Below are positions 32,400 through 38,075 of a DNA stretch of 38,075 nt, one piece after another (within the stretch, counting starts at the first letter, position 1; the number at the start of each line of letters is the position of its first letter). This DNA is from Fragilaria crotonensis. Its lineage: Eukaryota; Bacillariophyta; Fragilariophyceae; Fragilariales; Fragilariaceae. Under the pieces are notes generated by a model. It worked only from the letters and a program-made list of their open reading frames with translations. It did no database searches and was not told the origin of the DNA. The DNA is taken from positions 1-38,075 of the forward strand of contig JAKSYS010000609.1 of assembly GCA_022925895.1 (NCBI GenBank). The letters run 5' to 3'. Position numbers and translations under genes: made by a program.

Positions 32400-33442
32400 G
32401 GGAATGCCTAATGCACTAAAACTTAAGGAGCAAACTAAACACTAAACCAATCAGAATCCGCGGAGACGTCATCATTTCGAGTTTCGTCCTCAATGACTAT
32501 TTGCACCCCCCTCTCTAAATAAAGCACTTCGATCGAGGCTTTGAAAAATTCGATCATGCATATTCGTATACATACATAATCTTAGACACATGTAAGAGAG
32601 GATCTTCATGTGCATTCGAGTTTTGAACTCACATTCATTTATGCAAATGCATGGGCATACGATATATACGATATACGTAATCTGTATGCACACCAAGGAC
32701 TTGTATGCATACATTGTACCAGGTTGGCGTGTCTTCGTACAAATCGGCTCCTGAAATACTACGAAGACAAATCAACGATCGTCTGATACTGGATGTCTAC
32801 GGAGTTTGTCGTCGTGTGTACTACAGTAGCACGACATGTATTGATATGAAAACAGTAAATCGATACGAATGCAACTACTTCAGTACGAGTAATGCTACTA
32901 CGACAGTACGCCATACAACATGTTTCCGTACGCCGGTGTTGTTGTCAGGTGAGACCCTTGAAAAAATGCGATGAAAATCAATCAAAACAGCTTCACTCCC
33001 ATGGTCACTACAACTGACAGACTACAATTGCTACATGAATAGAGGATACAGATTGGAAAGTTAAAAAGGGTCAACTACAAGAGAATGGACCCTCAACTGT
33101 CAACAGTTGAGGGTCCATTGTCGCAAAATACAATTTAATTGTTTTGTGCTCATCCGGATGCGTACCAGTCTTTCAAGACCGTTTCTACGTGATTCTACCT
33201 ACTGTGGACTACGTAAGTTTAATAGTGCAGTACTATTTTCCTTATCTAATTTCAAAACTGGACGTTGAAAACGTAGCGTTGCGATGCCGGCGTGCAATTT
33301 GAATATACATTTATATGCATGTATAAGATAACGATCACCTCAGATGACTATTTTTACCCCTCTCCCCTATGACGTCTCCGCGGATTCTGATTGGTTTAGG
33401 GCTTTAGTTTGCTCCTTAAGTTTTAGTGCATTAGGCATTCCC
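32400..33442. mobile_element. Non-autonomous Mutator-like element (1,043 bp)
   Basis: Ends are inverted repeats of about 75 bp (32400-32474 and 33368-33442). They begin GGGAATGCCTAATGCAC, the first ~40 bp are identical, and then only a short indel/substitution follows. A perfect 9 bp target duplication, GTTTCTTGA, flanks it. Long TIRs plus a 9 bp duplication are the known signature of MULEs. The interior carries no transposase-like frame; its short ORFs (32490-32714, 32705-32974) have no domains. A perfect 36 bp hairpin lies at 33084-33119. Confidence 0.88.
33084..33119. repeat. Perfect 17 bp-stem palindrome inside the MULE-like element
   Basis: AATGGACCCTCAACTGT and its reverse complement are separated only by CA. 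The arms match without mismatch. It could be a cruciform-forming or hairpin-RNA element; no T-run terminator follows. Confidence 0.8.
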
Positions 33443-33451
33443 GTTTCTTGA
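33443..33451 (+). repeat. Right 9 bp target-site duplication of MULE-like element
   Basis: GTTTCTTGA, exact copy of 32391-32399. Confidence 0.9.
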
Positions 33452-34340
33452 AGTGTGAATGTGATGATGTTTTTTTCCGGCTCCCATGTCGTACTCGGAG
33501 TACACGAATACTTCCAGCATCAAATCAAAAATTTGGTGGTTGTAATGGGAACATCGGTCGAGCAAATAAGGCGCCCACATCTACAAGTACCAGTTACTGT
33601 AGTAGTCTGGTAGTCAAACGCTGCTACCGGTAGTATTCGTACTCCAGTGTCCAGTACTATACTGCTGTACAACATACTGCGTAGTACTCCGAGCACCCTA
33701 TGTACGAACACAAGTACTGGTGTATGCATACTGCATACTCGGAGTCTCGGAGTACTCCCGTACAGCGCTACACTTCGAGTTGATGTACTGTATGTATGAC
33801 TACTTGCATAAATGCAAAACGTGCTGCATAGCTGCATAGCCGATGTACTACGCGTCCCATATGTTCCCGATCGGTTGATAACTGGGCCAGACATGCAGGA
33901 CACAGGTCGTGAAACGAGAAATGACGAAATGACTGTTGCATACGACCACACCGGTGTGGCGTTCCAGCACTACATACCTGCATGATTCCTGCTACCACGA
34001 GAACCTGAAACACGTCGAACGACAAGGAGATTTCATGCTTTACAACACATAACAGTATATGAAGGAGTTTCGGAATTCAGCGATTGAACAGGCATGGGGG
34101 CAACCGAGATATAGGTACTTGTGGAACTAGCATACTACGGAACCAAGTGGTGGAAGATATGATATGACGTGGACTGAAGGCTGGCGGCAAAATAATGCTG
34201 TGGACCTAAGTGGCCAAAAGATCAACAGCAAGTAAGGCCCCAGATGTAGACTCATCCTTAAAACAATCCTGTTAACAACAGAACTGGAGTTTTTATCACT
34301 TCATTTCCCTTGTTTTCCATTAGTATCTGCTGCTCACCCA
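33452..34340. other. GTAC-rich non-coding DNA
   Basis: Contains repeated GTACTCGGAGTAC-like palindromes (33491-33503; forms at about 33665 and 33736-33755) and many GTAC words, resembling the composition at 5540-6160. The open frames at 33448-33633 and 33520-33951 are not supported. Confidence 0.4.
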
Positions 34341-35275
34341 CAAAAAAGCGGAAAGCCTTGCCTTGCTAGTACTATTGGCATTGTCAAATACTACAACCAA
34401 GGGACACATGAAGACTTGCACAATACTAAAAGTCCACTTGAACAATCATTTTCAGCAACTGCTGACATTCAAGTGTACCCCCAACTTTTTGAGCATATCC
34501 ACATCCAAGAAGCAAAACAACCCATCATATCATTCATTGTTGATCTGAATCACCAAAGAGTGATGATTGGGGTTGAGAGTCTCACTGTTTTGTCCCTCTG
34601 AAGGCTGTTAATTAGTCTCTTTCAAACTTGTTTGAGGGCCATAGACATTGTAGATTATGTCTATGGCCTGTTGCAACTGTGTCCCAAACCTGATCAGGTT
34701 GCAAATCACAGTCAGACCATTATCCTCCTTGACCACTTCATATACTATACCTAAACCTAGAGTATGATAGAAAATGCAACACTAAAAACGTTTCAGAAAT
34801 CTCACTTTTTCTGTATCATCCATTAGCGGGGGGATTAGACAACAATTTCTTCTTCAAAAGCTTGTGGTTCTTGCCTTTTCATGGGAACCATTTCCAACAA
34901 TTGGGCAAGGCCTTAAGCTCCAAGGTTATTGGTTTCCTTTTTTCAAGCTCAGAAGTGGGTTTTATATTCAAATTGCTTGCAGACCATAAACTGCTTAGAT
35001 GATGCCCCCATTCTATCATGTCCACACAGCCATGCAAAGAACAGTGCATCATCATCACACATTACTTGTCCTCCTTTGCAACTTGCTCCATCATTATGTG
35101 TATTGATTCAAACCATAAGTGCTTTGTGCAACACTTTGACTCAAATAAAGAAATCATTGAATATGGAATGTGTTAGCCCCTCAAGACATTTACTTTGGCA
35201 CAAGATGTTGCCCATTTTGTGTTTCGTAGTTGTGACTAAGTTTGTAGACTCCTCCATACAATTCAGTTTTTAATT
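34340..35275. pseudogene. Possible degenerate transposon-like coding relics
   Basis: On plus, about 34340-34601 reads as a protein-like stretch (S-A-T-A-D-I-Q-V-Y-P-Q-L-F-E-H-I-H-I-Q-E) without a proper start. On minus, about 34985-35260 gives another stretch with stops inside (a D-D-D-A-L-F-F-A-W-L-C-G run). Neither has a recognisable domain; these are fragments of something once coding, possibly mobile DNA. The long plus-strand ORF at 34929-35273 is probably a shadow. Confidence 0.3.
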
Positions 35276-35651
35276 GCTTTGTTCAGGCCAACTTTGCAAT
35301 TTCCATTGATGAACAAATTGTCACATGACCAATATCTGTTGGTACATACATGTACAATCGATTGCTTCGAATCAAAATCTCAAACGGGAAACAATTGTTA
35401 CTGTGGAAAATACTACTCGGAGTACACTACATAAGTACTCGCATGCCATAGTAGAGATTCTCCGTTTTGTAATTTCGAAGGCCAGACACATTTATCACCA
35501 TCCTTTTCATAACAACATTCTGGAGGGAGCCGGCAAATTACGAGTATACGAGAGAATCTCATCCGACACATCCAATATCCTTTGATATTTCCCTATCTAT
35601 CGCTTTTGCGTCGACGTTACGGAAAGCCCGTGGGTCGCGGTACACTCCAAA

Positions 35652-35975
35652 ATGCCTGTATTTGCGTATTTGTACACTTGGCAAGTTCCACGCACTCTAC
35701 ATGTAGGTTGTAGCACATCGGTCCAAGTACAGTCTCATCGTGCTCCATTCATCGTACCGGTACTCGTAGTTAACAATATGCGACATCACCAGAATGAGGA
35801 AGCTCGGACGACCGATCAATGTCCCTCGCGAAACTCCGTCTTCGGCCCAATGAAGAATCTCGCAGAGTCAGCCATCCTTCATTTGTCGTGGAAAGTGGAA
35901 CACCTGGAAGGTCCGGCCCAAGCACGTTTCGCGATTAACAAGATGTACCATAAGGATGTGCGCGCCAGCCAATGA
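35652..35975 (+). CDS. Possible small protein, 107 aa, unrecognised
   Basis: An ATG at 35652 opens 107 codons; an internal Met at about 35778 starts a more coding-like, GC-richer tail (E-E-A-R-T-T-D-Q-C-P, L-H-L-S-W-K-V-E-H-L-E-G-P-A-Q-A-R-F). No signal peptide, membrane segment or domain was recognised, and no intron is needed. It is isolated between the relic region and the minisatellite, so it may be a real short gene or an accident. Confidence 0.3.
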   Translation: MPVFAYLYTWQVPRTLHVGCSTSVQVQSHRAPFIVPVLVVNNMRHHQNEEARTTDQCPSRNSVFGPMKNLAESAILHLSWKVEHLEGPAQARFAINKMYHKDVRASQ

Positions 35976-36033
35976 CCGGCCGGCGTGATGAGAGCTTGTT
36001 AGGATCTTTGTCGTATCATTCGAGCTGGCAAGG

Positions 36034-36302
36034 TTCAGCAAATGTCAGCAGATTTCTTTTTCGTCAGCAAATGTCAGCAGATTTGCTTTTCGTCAGCAAA
36101 TGTCAGCAAACTTGATTCTCGTCAGCAAACGTCAGAAGATGTCAGCATCACCGTAGCTTCTGTACTGGAAAAAACTCGTTTTCGTCATCATATGTCAGAA
36201 AATGTCAGCAGATTCGAATTTCGTCAGCAGACGTCAGCAAATTCGTTTTTTGTCAGCGGATGTCAGCAGATCTGTCTTTTCGTCAGCAAGTGTCAGCAAA
36301 AT
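36034..36302 (+). repeat. Minisatellite of GTCAGCAAATGTCAGCAGAT-like units
   Basis: About eight imperfect units of roughly 29 bp, each containing two GTCAGC words and ending in TTTTC. Some units are shortened or interrupted (for example a divergent insert near 36140-36190). The open frame over it (36042-36404) simply translates the repeat. Confidence 0.85.
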
Positions 36303-36693
36303 GACGATGACGCTGGCATAACCAGTTTAGCACCAGCCAGACACAGAACGGAAATGATTTTCGCCTCCGGCCAGCGTGAATTCGACCTTGATTCACGAGA
36401 CTAAGCGTGTATTGCCGGACCTTCCTGGAGTCCACATCGCTACCGTTGCCCACCACATCGTTGAGAGAGAATCCCCTTGAGTTGTCTTTCGAGTTCATCA
36501 CCTTGTGTCTGGTATCATTTACCTACCTCGACCACTGTGAACCGGAGGCCACATTCCACAGGCCGCCGCCCCTGGAACTTCCTGGAGCAATCAAGAATAC
36601 GGCGTATATTAGAGCTGGTATTCGGAGTCACTGCTCTTGAGTACCAGTCTGCACTCTTCGCAGTTCGCAGTACGGTGTTAAGTTCCGGTCTAG
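36303..36693. promoter_or_regulatory. Upstream region of the CBS gene
   Basis: No gene recognised; overlapping 72-87 aa frames on both strands are weak. It is likely to contain the promoter and leader of the CBS-domain gene. Confidence 0.35.
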
Positions 36694-37930
36694 ATGATGA
36701 ATTATCATTCACATCCGGAATCAGTACAATTCCGCAATGAACGAGAAGTCATTCAAGAGGCAGGACGACAAGCCATTGCATCATTTTTGGAAGAGCAGAC
36801 CTGCTTCTCGATTTTGCGACCCAGTTCCAAGGTTGTTGTCTTTGATACACGGATACCTATACAGCTGGCCTTTTATGCGCTTGTGGAGCATGGTGAGTAC
36901 ACTTGCCATTAGTTCATTGCTGTAGTTGTTGTGTACAGGCGATTACATTAAGTGTTACCAGGTCACCAGTTCGTCCGCATAGCGAGCTAGTCGGCGATCT
37001 GCTCGATTCTCGACCATGACGCACAGATCGGAATGTTATGACGTTAGCCTCTCTATGTTCGCATTCACATATTCCATGTATTAATGCATTACCTCATTGA
37101 TTCTGTACAACGACCAACAGATATGCCTGCTGCGCCGCTGTGGGACCCGACACTTTGTCAATTTGTGGGCATCTTGACTGTCACAGATTTCATAGATGTA
37201 CTTCGCCACTTCCATCAAACTAAGACCCCAGCCTCGACGCTAGTAAGCAGGAGCATTGCCGAAATCTTAAACCAACCGCATATGCCCAAACCTGGCGAAT
37301 TTCTGTCCGCTGACTCCAGTACCTCCCTGAAACAAGCCTGTCTCTTACTACATCGGAATGGTTTGGACTTTTTACCCATTGTATACCCCGAGGATATGCG
37401 TGTCTTGGATACTGTGACATACACGACCATGTTGGAACATTTAGTCACAAACTTTCGAGAACAACGGCGACTCTTTGATGATTTGTTGATAGATTTGCAA
37501 CTTGGCACCTACGATGACGATTTGGTTACCATCCAACCCGATCAGACACTGGCAGCGGCCTTGCAATTGCTGCACGAACACAATTTGTCTGCCCTTCCCG
37601 TTGTCGAACACTTGCCGAATGGCAAACGCTTGTTGATCGGAGTGTACAGTCGATCGGATGTAACGTTTCTGATAATGGCCGATGATGCACAACAGGGCCT
37701 GAATAATTTGGACCTGACCGTGGGAGAAGTGTTGAAGCATCAAGAACACAAGGGACCAATTGACATCCGCAGATGTCATGCACTCGTGTCGGAAGGATCA
37801 AACTCTGCAGAATGTGTTTGAATACTTTTCACAGCAAAAATTCAATCGGTTGTACGTTGTAGATGGGGAACATTGTTTGTTGGGAGTGGTATCGGCCAGG
37901 GACTTGGTTGCGTACTTTTTAGAAGAATAA
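36694..37930 (+). CDS. CBS-domain protein, AMPK gamma / SNF4-like, 2 exons, one frameshift near the 3' end
   Basis: Exon 1 36694-36892 and exon 2 37121-37930 join through a 228 bp GT-AG intron (donor GTGAGT), splitting a codon in phase. Motifs run in the AMPK gamma order: V-V-V-F-D-T-R-I, A-F-Y-A-L-V-E-H-D-M-P-A-A-P-L-W-D, F-V-G-I-L-T-V-T-D-F-I, F-L-P-I-V, I-G-V-Y-S-R-S-D-V-T, and finally V-D-G-E-H-C-L-L-G-V-V-S-A-R-D-L, which makes four CBS units. Known role: the nucleotide-sensing regulatory subunit of SNF1/AMPK kinase. The fourth CBS motif lies in a different frame from the rest; the frame shift falls around 37750-37790 and no GT-AG intron can fix it. Exon lengths sum to 3n+1, so one base appears extra. 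Sequencing error or real inactivation are both possible. Confidence 0.85.
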
Positions 37931-38075
37931 GATTGATGTCTGATCTGGAGTGCGAGAATACCATTCGACTACCGTAAGGCAGTTACTCTTCTGTCGTACA
38001 CTGAATAACCAGTTTCTTCGGAGTTGTACACCTTACTTCAGAACGAAAGACTTTGGGTTCGCTCGAGACCTAACT
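37931..38075. other. Right edge, downstream of the CBS gene
   Basis: Short 3' flank without a recognised feature. Confidence 0.4.

Noticed and set aside
36042-36404. 120-aa open frame over the minisatellite
   Set aside because: It translates the repeat units; no independent support.

Overview
The window looks like nuclear DNA from a diatom, probably pennate. Supporting signs are short GT-AG introns (67-228 bp), a plastid pre-sequence ending in the diatom-type cleavage context A-V-A-G-F, a eukaryotic GET3/ASNA1 ATPase, an AMPK-gamma-like CBS protein, and transposon protein families I associate with diatoms and oomycetes. Species cannot be fixed from the sequence alone.

Positions 1-2009 hold no gene I can support. 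Positions 2010-23285 are mobile DNA: four head-to-tail copies of a ~3.47 kb unit encoding, on the minus strand, a tyrosine recombinase with a complete R-K-H-R-W-Y constellation and a C-terminal region resembling the GCR1_C-like domain of Cryptons. I read the array as tandem Cryptons, the product expected if a circular DNA integrates repeatedly or as a multimer. Copies 2, 3 and 4 abut directly. Copy 1 is split near its right end by a 7,487 bp TIR element (5321-12807) flanked by a TA duplication. That element carries a frameshifted GNAT + Ulp1-like protease gene, the N-terminal part of a probable CACTA/Plavaka-type transposase on the opposite strand, and a third, intron-containing gene of a transposon-associated family. 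The first two genes are truncated tail-to-tail, so it appears to be an internally deleted copy.

Positions 23286-38075 are a gene-bearing host region: a 561-aa protein with a C-terminal membrane anchor; a plastid-targeted MOSC-domain protein; a 111-aa hypothetical; a coiled-coil protein; GET3 in three exons; a two-exon globin; and a CBS (AMPK gamma/SNF4-like) gene whose last CBS motif is out of frame. A 1,043 bp Mutator-like non-autonomous element with ~75 bp TIRs and a perfect 9 bp target duplication lies just upstream of the globin. From 33.4 to 36.7 kb there is low-coding DNA with relic ORFs and a minisatellite.

The most novel structure is the nested mobile region: a Crypton tandem array whose internal junctions show the presumed circle joint, invaded by a CACTA-like element that fused an acetyltransferase to a Ulp1-type protease. 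Many copy-to-copy differences are 1-3 nt deletions, so part of the apparent gene breakage could be assembly error.
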